From JBDTMT01 sp033764095 (lineage in GTDB: Bacteria > Desulfobacterota > Binatia > HRBIN30 > CADEER01), in the NCBI GenBank assembly GCA_033764095.1, contig JANRJF010000439.1:1-40797 (forward strand): a stretch of DNA of 40,797 bases. Direction: 5' to 3'. How positions within the stretch are numbered: position 1 is the stretch's first letter; every line of letters begins with the position of its first letter. This document shows positions 25,194 to 33,696 of this stretch, piece after piece. A program made the position numbers and the translations under genes. Below the pieces are notes generated by a model that was not told where the DNA came from, ran no database searches, and worked only from the letters and a program-made list of their open reading frames with translations.

Positions 25194-26081
25194 TCAGCCG
25201 TTGACGTCGAAGCGGACCGGGACGGTGATCTGGATCCGGTCGCCGCTCACCTCCGCCGGCAACGGCTCGAAGGGCGCCGCGCGCGACACCATGTCAGTGG
25301 CTTCCTCGTCGAGCAGCTCGCTGCCACTCGATCCCTGCAGGCGCACCGACGACGGGCGGCCGTTGCGATCGATGGCGATGGCCAGCGTCGCGGTGCCGAC
25401 CTGACCGCGGCGCCGCGCCAGCAGCGGGTAGCGCTTCACCTTCTCCAGCCGCTGGCGCAGGCGCTCGAGGTAGCTCGCCACCGCGCTGCCGGACGGATCA
25501 CCCTGGACGCCATCGCGCGTCCCGCGCCCGACGCCCGAACCGCGTCCTGTGCCGATCCCGCCACCCACCCCCGCGACGTCGCTTCCTCCGGTTGTGCCGC
25601 TCTCGGCAGGTGGTGCCGGTGCCAACGCGGGGGCGCTCGCAGGGTGCTTGGCGCTCGCCGGCGGCGCGCTCGCCTTGTTCACCTGCGCCGGACGGCGAAT
25701 CGCGGCCGGTTTCACCGGCGCCGGCGGTACGACCGCCGGCTTGATCGTGGGAGGGTTCGGCCTGGCAACCGCCGGTACCGGTCGTGCGGGCGGTGCGACG
25801 ACGGCGGGCGCTGCAGCCGGGGCGCCGCTGCCGCCCGCATCGGGCGCGGTCCCGAGCAGCGTGACCTTTATCGGCGGTGGATCGACCGGACTGACCACCA
25901 TCTGCAGTGCGCACCACAGCAGGACGACGCCATGCGCGAGCACCGACAAGACTGTCGATGCAATCGGCACGCGCGGATCGCGCGGCGGCGGCAATGAGAC
26001 GACATGTCGCAGCCGCAGCGCGATCACCACGCCGCGCCGGGCGGGCGTCGTCGGCGCGGTCTGTCGGCCGGCGTTCAGCAT
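25194..26081 (-). CDS. tonB: TonB energy-transducing protein
   Basis: The protein has 295 residues. An N-terminal helix (about 41-63) contains the S-x-x-x-H pair (S46, H50) that couples TonB to ExbB/ExbD. A long Pro/Ala-rich periplasmic spacer follows (about 68-200). The C-terminal domain reads YPLLARRRGQVGTATLAIAI, then DRNGRPSSVRL and ITVPVRF. It opens TonB-dependent receptors using the proton gradient. ATG 26081 overlaps the hmuV stop by 7 bases, so it is translated with the heme transporter. exbB and exbD are not in the window. Confidence 0.93.
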   Translation of the reverse strand: MLNAGRQTAPTTPARRGVVIALRLRHVVSLPPPRDPRVPIASTVLSVLAHGVVLLWCALQMVVSPVDPPPIKVTLLGTAPDAGGSGAPAAAPAVVAPPARPVPAVARPNPPTIKPAVVPPAPVKPAAIRRPAQVNKASAPPASAKHPASAPALAPAPPAESGTTGGSDVAGVGGGIGTGRGSGVGRGTRDGVQGDPSGSAVASYLERLRQRLEKVKRYPLLARRRGQVGTATLAIAIDRNGRPSSVRLQGSSGSELLDEEATDMVSRAAPFEPLPAEVSGDRIQITVPVRFDVNG

Positions 26082-26890
26082 GGCGCTGCTGCTGAAGATC
26101 GGCGACTGCCGATGCGCGCAATGATCAAGGGGGCGTCGGCGTCCGGATGCGCGGTGAGCGTGACCGCGACGCCGAACACCTGCTCGATCAACGCGGGGCG
26201 CAGCACCTCGCCCGGCGCGCCGAGCGCCATCGCTCGCCCGCGCGACAGCAGCAGCACCCGATCGGCGTATATCGCGGCGAGGTTGAGGTCGTGCAGGACG
26301 ACGAAGACGCCGCAGCCCCCTCGCGACCAATCGCGCGCGCGTTGCAGGGTGCGATGCTGGTGCGCGAGATCCAGCGCCGCGGTCGGTTCGTCCAGCAGGA
26401 GGTAGCGCGCGCTGCGCGCCGGGGTGTCCCAGATCTGCGCCAGCGCGCGAGCGAACTGCACGCGCTGGCGTTCGCCGCCGGAAAGGGTCGGGTAGGCGCG
26501 CGCACGCAGTCCGGCGGCGTCGGCGGCGGTGAGCGCGGCGGTGGCGATGGCCAGATCGCGGGCGCGGCTGACCCGACCAGCGTGCGGCGCGCGCCCGAGC
26601 ATGACGACCTCCAGCGCGGTGAAGTCGAAGTCGAGCGCGCTGTGCTGCAGCACGACGGCGCGCCTGCGGGCGAGGTCTGCGGCGCGCCACTGCGCCAGCG
26701 GCCGGCCGTCGAGTACCACCGCGCCGGCGCTCGGCGCGCGATCGCCGGCCAGGGCGCGTAACAGCGTCGACTTGCCCGCACCGTTCGGGCCGACGACCGC
26801 CAGCACCTGGCCCGGGACGACCGCTGCCGACACGCGGCTCAGCAGGGTCGTGCCGCCTGCTTGTACGGTGAGCTCGTAGGCCGCCAGCAT
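26075..26890 (-). CDS. hmuV: Heme ABC transporter ATPase
   Basis: The 271-residue protein has Walker A GPNGAGKST (34-42), the signature LSGGERQRVQFARALAQ, Walker B LLLDEPTAALD and the switch His in VVLHDLNLAAIYADR. The segment between signature and Walker B is lengthened, as in HmuV proteins. It drives heme import through HmuU at the inner membrane. It starts one base after the hmuU stop and overlaps tonB at its end, in the order receptor, hmuT, hmuU, hmuV, tonB. Confidence 0.95.
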   Translation of the reverse strand: MLAAYELTVQAGGTTLLSRVSAAVVPGQVLAVVGPNGAGKSTLLRALAGDRAPSAGAVVLDGRPLAQWRAADLARRRAVVLQHSALDFDFTALEVVMLGRAPHAGRVSRARDLAIATAALTAADAAGLRARAYPTLSGGERQRVQFARALAQIWDTPARSARYLLLDEPTAALDLAHQHRTLQRARDWSRGGCGVFVVLHDLNLAAIYADRVLLLSRGRAMALGAPGEVLRPALIEQVFGVAVTLTAHPDADAPLIIARIGSRRSSAAAPC

Positions 26891-26891
26891 C

Positions 26892-27998
26892 TCACCCCCA
26901 CGCCGCCGGCTGGCGACGCAGCAGCCAGAGGAAGAACGGACCGCCGACCAGGGCCGTCACGACGCCGAGCGGCAATTCAGCCGGCGCCACCACGGTGCGG
27001 GCGACGACGTCCGCCAACACCAGCAGCGCGGCACCGAGTGCGATCGAGCCCGGCAGGACGATGCGGTGGTCGGGGCCGGCGAGGAGGCGCACAAGATGAG
27101 GGACAACCAGGCCGACGAAGCCGATCACTCCGCACAGCGCCACCGCGGCGCCGACGCCGACCGCGCCCGCCAGCACGACGCCTCGCTTCAACCGGTCGAC
27201 ATCGACACCGAGATGGCGTGCCTCATCCTCGCCGAGCAGCAGCAGGTTCAGCGCCGGCGCCAGACGCGGCAACGCAACCAGCGCGACGGCGAGGAACGGG
27301 GTCACCGCCGCCAATCCCGCCCAGGTCGCGCTGCCGAGGCTGCCGAGCGTCCAGAAGGTCAGGCTGCGCAGCTGCGCGTCGTTGGCGGCGAAGGCAAGCA
27401 GGCCAGTGCCGGCGCCGGCGAGCGCGTTGATCGCGATGCCGGCGAGCAGCAGGGTTGCCACCGGCGTCTGCCCGTCGCGTCGCGCGGCGTGATAGACCGC
27501 GAACGTCGCGATCGCGCTCCCGACGAACGCACAGGCCGGCAGCAGTGCGAGACGCAGCCACGTTGGGCCTTCGCCCGGCATGGCCGGCAGGAGGACGATG
27601 ACGGCCGCAGCCGCCAGCGCCGCGCCGCTGGCGGTGCCGATCAGGGCGGGGTCGGCCAGCGGGTTGCGAAACAAGGCCTGCAGCGCCGCGCCGCTGGCCG
27701 CCAGCGCGCCGCCGGTCAGCGCGCCGAGCAGCACGCGCGGCAGGCGGATGGCGAGCAGCACGGCCGCCTGTCGCTCGGCACCGGGCCAGTCGAGTGGCGC
27801 GGCACCGAGCTGCGCCGCGCCGATGGCGAGGATCTCGGTGGGGGAGATCGAGACGGCGCCGACGCCGAGCCCGATCAGCAGGGCCAGGGCGCACACCGCG
27901 CTCAGTCCGGCGAGCAGCGGCAGGGTCCGCGCCGTGCGGAGGCCGCGCGCACCGTGTCGGCGGGTGCGCGCGGCACGAGGGGAGAGCGCGCCGTTCAT
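26892..27998 (-). CDS. hmuU: Heme ABC transporter permease, FecCD family
   Basis: This 368-residue protein has about ten transmembrane helices and FecCD/BtuC family segments: IRLPRVLLGALTGGALAASGAALQALFRNPLADPALIG, GFVGLVVPHLVRLLAGPDHR, and a C-terminal GAALLVLADVVART with ELPLGVVTALVGGPFFLWLL. It forms the heme channel with HmuV. Its start overlaps the end of hmuT by 4 bases. The 28-residue basic N-terminal stretch before the first helix may be over-called. Confidence 0.95.
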   Translation of the reverse strand: MNGALSPRAARTRRHGARGLRTARTLPLLAGLSAVCALALLIGLGVGAVSISPTEILAIGAAQLGAAPLDWPGAERQAAVLLAIRLPRVLLGALTGGALAASGAALQALFRNPLADPALIGTASGAALAAAAVIVLLPAMPGEGPTWLRLALLPACAFVGSAIATFAVYHAARRDGQTPVATLLLAGIAINALAGAGTGLLAFAANDAQLRSLTFWTLGSLGSATWAGLAAVTPFLAVALVALPRLAPALNLLLLGEDEARHLGVDVDRLKRGVVLAGAVGVGAAVALCGVIGFVGLVVPHLVRLLAGPDHRIVLPGSIALGAALLVLADVVARTVVAPAELPLGVVTALVGGPFFLWLLRRQPAAWG

Positions 27999-28891
27999 CG
28001 CGTCGCGGAGATCTCCGGATGCAACTGACGCCCGAGGTCGCGGGCCGCGTCGCCGAGCCGCGGGCCGAAGCCGAGCAGGTAGAGGTCGTCCATGACGATC
28101 AGACGGCGCCGCGTGCCGGCCGGCGTCTCCGCCAGGCCGGGTTGCGCCCAGATCGCGTCGGCGCCGCCGAGACTCTCGACGCCCCGTGCCAGCATCAGCA
28201 CCGCGTCGGGCTGCGCCGCGACCACCGCCTCGGCGGTGAGCGGCTTGAATCCCTCCACGTCGGCCAGTGCGTTGCGCCCGCCCGCCAACCCGATCATCGC
28301 GTCGGCCGGCGTGTTGCGTCCGGCGATCATGAGCGTGCCGGCGCCGCGTGCGTATACGAAGAGCACGCGAGGGGCGGAGGAATCGGCGGCGCGATCGGCG
28401 CGCGCCTGCGCCAGACCGGCCTGCATGTCGGCGATCAGTGTCTCGCCCGCCGCGTTGCGATCGAGCAGCGCGGCGACGTGGCGAACCTTCGCGCTGGCGC
28501 CGTCGGGTGAGTCGTCGGCGGCGATCACCTCGACGCGCACGCCCGCGTCGCGCAGTTGCGCCAGTGCCGCGGGTGGTCCGGCTTCGTCGCTGACGATCAC
28601 CAGGTCCGGCGCCATCGCCAGAATCCCCTCGGCGGGAAGCTGGCGCTGATAGCCGACCTTCGGCAGCGCCGCGGCGGTCGCGGGGTAGACGCTCGAGGTG
28701 TCCGCGGCGACGACGCGGTCGCCGGCGCCCAGCGCGAAGACGATCTCGGTGATGTCGCCGCCGGCGGTGACGAGGCGCTGCGCGCTGCGCGCCGGCGTGG
28801 CGAGCAGGGCGACCACCAGGGCGCCGCAGAGCGCGACGTGGGGCGGCGACGTGACGCGAGCGAGCGGGCGCAACGGTCGTGGCGTGTTCAT
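27995..28891 (-). CDS. hmuT: Periplasmic heme-binding protein
   Basis: The 298-residue protein has a signal peptide (about 1-36) and a class III solute-binding fold: RLVTAGGDITEIVFALGAGDRVVAAD, VGYQRQLPAEGILAMAPDLVI, LFVYARGAGTLMIAGRNTPADAMIGLAGG. The YQRQL segment and the YARGAG Tyr are in the regions that hold heme ligands in HmuT proteins. It delivers heme to HmuUV. It overlaps the receptor gene by 4 bases upstream and hmuU by 4 bases downstream. Confidence 0.93.
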   Translation of the reverse strand: MNTPRPLRPLARVTSPPHVALCGALVVALLATPARSAQRLVTAGGDITEIVFALGAGDRVVAADTSSVYPATAAALPKVGYQRQLPAEGILAMAPDLVIVSDEAGPPAALAQLRDAGVRVEVIAADDSPDGASAKVRHVAALLDRNAAGETLIADMQAGLAQARADRAADSSAPRVLFVYARGAGTLMIAGRNTPADAMIGLAGGRNALADVEGFKPLTAEAVVAAQPDAVLMLARGVESLGGADAIWAQPGLAETPAGTRRRLIVMDDLYLLGFGPRLGDAARDLGRQLHPEISATR

Positions 28892-31023
28892 AGCTCGAAT
28901 TGCACTCCTGCCAGGAAGCTCTGGCGGCCGACGACGTTGCCCTGCGGGCCGAACGCGGCGACGTCGATGACCTGGTTGTCGAGGACGTTCTGTCCCTCGA
29001 GGAAGACGGTGAGGTACTGCAGCAGCGGCCCCATCCCGTGGGTCTGGTCGATGAAGGGGAAGAGCTTGTTGAGCTGGCCGCTCACCTTGAAGTTCATCAC
29101 CCAGTACGACGGAATCACCGCCGTGTTGGGCAGGCTGAACTCACTCTGGTCCTCATAGGATGCCCAGAGCTGCAGCGTGCTGCCGAGCGGCAGATACGAG
29201 TAGGTGGCGGTGGGAAGGAAGCGATTGCGCGGCCGGAACGGCAGCTCCTCGCCGTCGCTGTCGAGGGGGCAGCCGCTGACGCATGTCGAGTCGAGGAAGC
29301 CGTAGCTCAGGTCGAGGCGCAGCGAGTGCTCGGGCGCCGGCCACCACGCCATCTCCGACGGCACCGTGCTCACCGTCATCTCGACGCCCTGCGACAGCGC
29401 CCGCGCAGCGTTCTCGTATTCAAAGATCTGCGACGGCCCGCCCGGTGGGCACGGCGGTAGCGGGCGAATGCCACACTGCGTGTTGACGAAGATCAGGTTG
29501 TCGAAGTCGTGCCGATAGAGAACCACGAAGCCGCTGAGGCCGGTGATCGGCTTGAAATCGAACTGCAGATTGAACGCGAGATCCGTCTCCGGCTTGAGAT
29601 CGGGATTGCCGAGGATGACGTAGCCGCCGCCCTGCGGCGGCGTGTTGTAATCCTGGCTGTAGAGCTCCAGCAGGTTCGGTGCGCGGTAGCCGCGCGCGAC
29701 GATGCCGGTGAGCCGATAGTTCTTGGCCGGCCGCCAGCCGAGCGTCAGGCGCGGGCTGACGTCGACGCCATAGTTGCTGTGCTGATCGATGCTGGCACCG
29801 AGGACCGAGGAGACGCTCTCGGCGAAAAGGATCTCATCCTGCAGATAGGCGCTGTTGAGCCAGGCGTCCTGTTGCACGCGCGGACCATCGAGCGTGCGGT
29901 TGTCGATGTTCTCGAGACGGAAGCGGTTGCCGGCGGTGACCAGGTGCGACTCGCCGAACCAACCGTCGGCAAAGGTGCGCAGCAGGCGCGGCTCGACCAC
30001 CGAGTCGTTGTACGTCGTGTCTTCTTCGAAGCCGGGTGTGGCGTTGTCGCGCGTGAAGCCGTACCAGGCGCCGCCGAAGCTCGGCTCCCACTGCTCGTTC
30101 ACCTGCCAGCGCCAGTCACCGCCGACCGTGGTGTTGGTGCGCTGGCTGAGCGGACCTTCCTCGATGGGGTTGTAGTCGAAGCTGAGATTGGCGCGTTGGT
30201 CGTCCGACGGTGTGTAGTCGACCTGCGCGGCGACGTCGTTGCGGATCTGCAGCGCGTCGGTGTCGTCGAACTGGCTGCTGATCGCGCCGTAGAGCTGTGC
30301 CAGCGCGACCTGGCTGTACTGGTAGGAGAGGAAATAGCCGAACGGGCCGACGCTCCAACCGTGTGTGGCGCTGACCAGCGCGCTGTCCTGCGTGCCGCCG
30401 GCGACGGTCAGCGAAGCGTGCGGGCGCCTGCTGCCCTCGCGCGTGATGATGTTGATCACGCCGCCCATCGCGTCGCTGCCGTAGAGGCTGGAGGCGGGGC
30501 CGCGGATGATCTCGATGCGCTCGACGTCCTCCACCGCGATGTCGCGCAGGTCGACGACGCCGTTGACGCCGCCGCGAAAGCGACGCCCGTTGCGCAGAAT
30601 CGCCACCTGGTTGGCCTCCGTGCCCTGCATGCGCACGGTGCTGGCGCCGAGGCCGAACTGCTGGTTCTGCTTGACGAAGATGCCGGGAATGCGGTCGAGC
30701 GCCTGGGCGACGTTGAGCGCCGACACGGAGCGGATCTCCTCGCGGCTGATCACCTGTACCGGCACCGGGGCTTCGTCGACGGCGTACTCGGTGCGGGTGC
30801 CGGTGACGACGATGTCCTCCAGCGTGTGCGCCTGCTCCGCCTCGCGGCGCATCTCGTCCTCGCGCCGTTCTGCCGGCGCGGCGGCAGTCGGCGTCGGCGC
30901 GAGTGCGGTCGGCGTTGGCTCGGCCGCGCCGATCGCGGGCAGCAGCGTCAGCAGCATCGCCATGCGGAGGCAAAGCCGTGCCGGCCGGCCGCGCTGGGCC
31001 GTGTGGCGGACCGGGGCATGCAT
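28888..31023 (-). CDS. TonB-dependent outer-membrane receptor, probably heme/hemoprotein
   Basis: This 711-residue protein has a signal peptide (hydrophobic core about 21-33), a low-complexity Thr/Pro/Ala stretch, a TonB box (EDIVVTGTR) and a plug (QVISREEI ... GVNGVVDLRDIAVEDVERIEIIRGPASSLYGSDAMGGVINIIT). A 22-strand-type barrel follows, closing on the aromatic FEL terminus. YRAP and GNPDLKPE correspond to the FRAP/NPNL motifs of heme receptors. No His lies between them, whereas many heme receptors have one. Context with hmuTUV, tonB and a heme oxygenase makes heme the best substrate. It begins 15 bases after the stop of the preceding dockerin-like gene. Confidence 0.92.
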   Translation of the reverse strand: MHAPVRHTAQRGRPARLCLRMAMLLTLLPAIGAAEPTPTALAPTPTAAAPAERREDEMRREAEQAHTLEDIVVTGTRTEYAVDEAPVPVQVISREEIRSVSALNVAQALDRIPGIFVKQNQQFGLGASTVRMQGTEANQVAILRNGRRFRGGVNGVVDLRDIAVEDVERIEIIRGPASSLYGSDAMGGVINIITREGSRRPHASLTVAGGTQDSALVSATHGWSVGPFGYFLSYQYSQVALAQLYGAISSQFDDTDALQIRNDVAAQVDYTPSDDQRANLSFDYNPIEEGPLSQRTNTTVGGDWRWQVNEQWEPSFGGAWYGFTRDNATPGFEEDTTYNDSVVEPRLLRTFADGWFGESHLVTAGNRFRLENIDNRTLDGPRVQQDAWLNSAYLQDEILFAESVSSVLGASIDQHSNYGVDVSPRLTLGWRPAKNYRLTGIVARGYRAPNLLELYSQDYNTPPQGGGYVILGNPDLKPETDLAFNLQFDFKPITGLSGFVVLYRHDFDNLIFVNTQCGIRPLPPCPPGGPSQIFEYENAARALSQGVEMTVSTVPSEMAWWPAPEHSLRLDLSYGFLDSTCVSGCPLDSDGEELPFRPRNRFLPTATYSYLPLGSTLQLWASYEDQSEFSLPNTAVIPSYWVMNFKVSGQLNKLFPFIDQTHGMGPLLQYLTVFLEGQNVLDNQVIDVAAFGPQGNVVGRQSFLAGVQFEL

Positions 31024-31038
31024 CGTGCGGGTGTCGTC

Positions 31039-32112
31039 TCAGCAACCCGTCAGCGCGGCGTTGACCGCCTGGATGAGCTCGTTGACGCCGACCGCGCCGT
31101 CGCCGTTACCGTCCATCTGTGTGCACGCGGCGGTTGGAGTGCCCAACGCCAGGTTGACGCCCGCGATCAGCTCGTTGACCGCGACGCTGCCGTCACGGTT
31201 GCAGTCTCCCGCGCACGCGGCGCCATCCGGCGTCGTCGTCGGAGTGGCGCTGGTCGCATCGGACGTGGGCGTCGCGGTGGGCGGCGCGGAGGAGGTCGAG
31301 GTCGCCGCGGGTGTGGCGGTGAGCGTGACGCGCGGCTCGCTGGTCGGAGTCTCGGTCGGCCGCGCGGTGTGGGTCGGCGTCGGGCTCGGCAGGGCGCCGA
31401 TCTCGACCGTGAGGTAGGGGAGGAAGGAGCCGTTGACGTTCGGCGGGCCACCGCCGCCGTCGCCGAGGTTGTCGAGCGAGGTGGCGCTGCCCGAATCGGT
31501 GGTGCGGAAGACGACGCCGATCGACACTGCGGCGTCGCTGAGCAGCGCGCGCACATCGTCGGTCACGTCGACCACGACGGTGAGCGGCCCGCTGCGTGAC
31601 AGGGTCTGGTCGGTGATGCGGCCGAGCGATTTCGTGTCGACAGTGTGCGCGGCGCGCTCGATGCGCAGGTGGTCGTCGAGCGTGACCTCGCCGTTGCCGG
31701 CGAACAGGTGGATGAGAATCGTCTGGCTGGCGGCGCCGCGAAAACTGGTGCCGGGCCCGAAGGTGCCGATGACGTCGTCGATGTTGAACACCAGCGTCGC
31801 CGACTGCACGGCGTCGGGGCCGGCGCCGCCGAGTGGGGTGACCGGGAACTCGCCGATGCCGCGCTCCTCGGTGATCGGGATCTGCAGGCCGATCGACAGG
31901 GTGTTGTAGCCGGTGGGAAAGTCGGGCTCGCCGTCGAAGACGGCCAGCATCGGGTAGCCGTCGATGATCGCGTCGAACGTCGCGCCCTGGTCGACGCCGA
32001 TGACGATCGGTTCGCCGATCGCCGCTGGTGCGTGCGCCAGCGCCGCCAGCAGCGCGATGGTTACCGACATCATGTGCGCGCCGCGGCGCGGGGCGGGAAG
32101 CGAGTGTGTCAC
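31039..32112 (-). CDS. Secreted paralogue 2: beta-rich domain, Thr/Pro linker and dockerin-like module
   Basis: The protein is 357 residues from GTG 32112, chosen for its GAGGG ribosome-binding site; ATG 32073 or 32070 would give a shorter signal peptide. Residues after the signal form a roughly 200-residue beta-rich domain that closely matches the upstream gene: TEERGIGEFPVTPLGG, SATLVFNIDDVIGTFGPGT, ATSLDNLGDGGGG. A Thr/Pro/Ser linker leads to a C-terminal EF-hand-like pair (CAGDCNRDGSVAVNELIAG and DGNGDGAVGVNELIQAV) closed by Cys. The function is unknown. It lies between a heme monooxygenase and the heme receptor, so a role in binding or presenting heme at the cell surface is possible. Confidence 0.82.
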   Translation of the reverse strand: MTHSLPAPRRGAHMMSVTIALLAALAHAPAAIGEPIVIGVDQGATFDAIIDGYPMLAVFDGEPDFPTGYNTLSIGLQIPITEERGIGEFPVTPLGGAGPDAVQSATLVFNIDDVIGTFGPGTSFRGAASQTILIHLFAGNGEVTLDDHLRIERAAHTVDTKSLGRITDQTLSRSGPLTVVVDVTDDVRALLSDAAVSIGVVFRTTDSGSATSLDNLGDGGGGPPNVNGSFLPYLTVEIGALPSPTPTHTARPTETPTSEPRVTLTATPAATSTSSAPPTATPTSDATSATPTTTPDGAACAGDCNRDGSVAVNELIAGVNLALGTPTAACTQMDGNGDGAVGVNELIQAVNAALTGC

Positions 32113-32232
32113 GCTGAGCCCTCGTTGGTTCGCGCGACCGAGCGACGATCCCGGGGGGAACCCGCGCCGTGCGGCGCCGGGTGGCAAAGGGAGACCGTCG
32201 ACCCGGTCGCGCGAGGTGGTCACGGCCGTGCC

Positions 32233-33387
32233 TCAGTCAGCGCACAGGGCCGCGTATTCGGTGTCGAGCCCCACCGCCGAGATCAGCGCGCAGGCGGTTG
32301 AGTATTCGGCGGCGACCGCGCCACCGACCTGCGTCAGGTGATTGTTCACCAGGCAGGTGGCGACGTCGGTGAAGGAGGTCGCCGACGGGGTGCACGGAGT
32401 GCCAAGCTCGGCCGGCGTCAGTACGCTGCACTTGCTGGCCAGACCGGCCTGCAGCTTGGCGATCGCCTTGCCGACCTTCGATGCCGGGTTGGCCGGATCG
32501 AGCGCGGCGCTGCACTTGGCGGTGACGTCGGCGTAGTCGCCGCCGGCGGCAGCTGCCTTGAGCACGCCGTCGAGACACCTGATCAGGTTCTTGTGCGCGG
32601 TCGAAGCGAGGGTGCTGCCGGTCTTGGCGATCGCCGACTGGCAGGTGAGCTTCGGCTTGTCCCACACCGGCGGATCGTTCGGGACGGTGGTGACGGTGAG
32701 GAAGGGCATCGCCGCACCGTTGATGCCGGCCGGGCCGGCGCCGCCGAAGCCGAGGTTGTCGAGCGAGGTTCCCGAGCCGGCGTCGTTGGTGGTGAACACC
32801 AGGCCGAAGTGCGTCGCGCTGCTGTCGAGCAGGCCGCCGAGCGCCCCGGTGACGTCGACGGTGAATTGCAGCGGGCCGCTGACGGCGAGCGTCGCGTCGG
32901 TGATGGTGCCAAGCGAGACCGTGCTCACCACCGCCAGCGGCGCGCCGACGACGTTGCCGAAGTCGGCGAGGTCGATCGTGCCGTTGCCGCTGTACTTGAA
33001 CAGCACGATGGTCGCGGCGGCGGTGCCGTCGAACGTCGTGCCGGGGCCGAACGTATTGAGCACGTCGTCGATGTTGAAGGTCAGCGTCGCGCTGGCGATG
33101 TCGGCAGACGTCAGGCCAGCGAGCGGCGCCAGCGGCAGCTCGACGATGCCGCGCTCCTCGGTGACACCGGCTTGCAGCGCGACGCCGAGCGAATTGCCGG
33201 CGAAGTCACCGGTGCCGTCCGGCGTCAGGCCCGGCGGTGGAAACGGAAAGCCGTCGAGAATGCCGTCGATGACCGTGCCCGCCGTGGTGTCGCTGATGAC
33301 GACGGTGTCGGCGTGGACGGTGCCGGCGCTGAGGGCGCAGGCGGCCAGGGCGAGCGCGCCGAGGCGGCGGCGCAGCGAGATGTCCAT
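32233..33387 (-). CDS. Secreted paralogue 1: shared beta-rich domain with Cys-rich helical C-terminus
   Basis: This 384-residue protein has a signal peptide (about 1-26, ending GTVHA). The N-terminal domain (about 27-235) matches secreted paralogue 2 through TEERGIVELPLAPLAG, SATLTFNIDDVLNTFGPGT, SGPLQFTVDVTG and GTSLDNLGFGGAG. The C-terminal 140 residues are instead helical and Cys-rich (CQSAIAKTG, IRCLDGVLKAA, KCSAALDP), a type I recall from secreted proteins of the same uncultured groups. The ribosome-binding site is very strong. The family resembles DNRLRE-type beta-sandwiches by pattern only. The two genes look like a duplication with swapped C-terminal modules. Confidence 0.82.
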   Translation of the reverse strand: MDISLRRRLGALALAACALSAGTVHADTVVISDTTAGTVIDGILDGFPFPPPGLTPDGTGDFAGNSLGVALQAGVTEERGIVELPLAPLAGLTSADIASATLTFNIDDVLNTFGPGTTFDGTAAATIVLFKYSGNGTIDLADFGNVVGAPLAVVSTVSLGTITDATLAVSGPLQFTVDVTGALGGLLDSSATHFGLVFTTNDAGSGTSLDNLGFGGAGPAGINGAAMPFLTVTTVPNDPPVWDKPKLTCQSAIAKTGSTLASTAHKNLIRCLDGVLKAAAAGGDYADVTAKCSAALDPANPASKVGKAIAKLQAGLASKCSVLTPAELGTPCTPSATSFTDVATCLVNNHLTQVGGAVAAEYSTACALISAVGLDTEYAALCAD

Positions 33388-33393
33388 ATCGAG

Positions 33394-33402
33394 CTCCTCC
33401 TT
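33394..33402 (-). promoter_or_regulatory. Strong ribosome-binding site of secreted paralogue 1
   Basis: On the minus strand this reads AAGGAGGAG, 6 bases before ATG 33387. It is the strongest Shine-Dalgarno match I noticed in the window and suggests high expression within the heme operon. Confidence 0.75.
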
Positions 33403-33492
33403 GTGCGGCAGGCGCGGGATGCCTGGCCGCTGCTTCGGGTGGATTGGAGGGCTCTGGACGGAGATCGCGGGCCGCGGATTCGAGTGAGCTGT

Positions 33493-33696
33493 TCAGTCCT
33501 CGGGTGGTGGGTGTTGCATCGGCTCGATCGGCACCACGACGTGGCGCTTGCAGCGCCGGCACTTGAGCTCCAGCCCGGTCGGCGTCCAACGTGCCAGCAG
33601 ACTGCCGCAGTCGCAGCGCACGTCGCGGCCGGGCGGTGCGTCGCGGTGGCCGCGACAGGGCGCGGCCACGACTCGCCAGGTCGACCTACCGGGCAT
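33493..33696 (-). CDS. Small zinc-ribbon protein, coupled to heme monooxygenase
   Basis: This 67-residue protein starts at an ATG inside the end of the heme monooxygenase gene (11-base overlap). It has a ribbon C-x-C ... C-x-x-C (RCDCGSLLARW and ELKCRRCKR) that should bind zinc or iron and resembles Com-like or rubredoxin-like knuckles. The N-terminal 25 residues are basic and unstructured. Tight coupling to the upstream enzyme suggests an accessory or regulatory role. No function is known. The start is chosen from the overlap and the position of the Cys motifs. Confidence 0.6.
   Translation of the reverse strand: MPGRSTWRVVAAPCRGHRDAPPGRDVRCDCGSLLARWTPTGLELKCRRCKRHVVVPIEPMQHPPPED

Noticed and set aside
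33493..33696. Possible remnant of a Mu-like prophage, because the zinc ribbon resembles Com.
   Set aside because: No other phage gene is nearby, and the gene overlaps a heme monooxygenase, so a host operon member is more likely.
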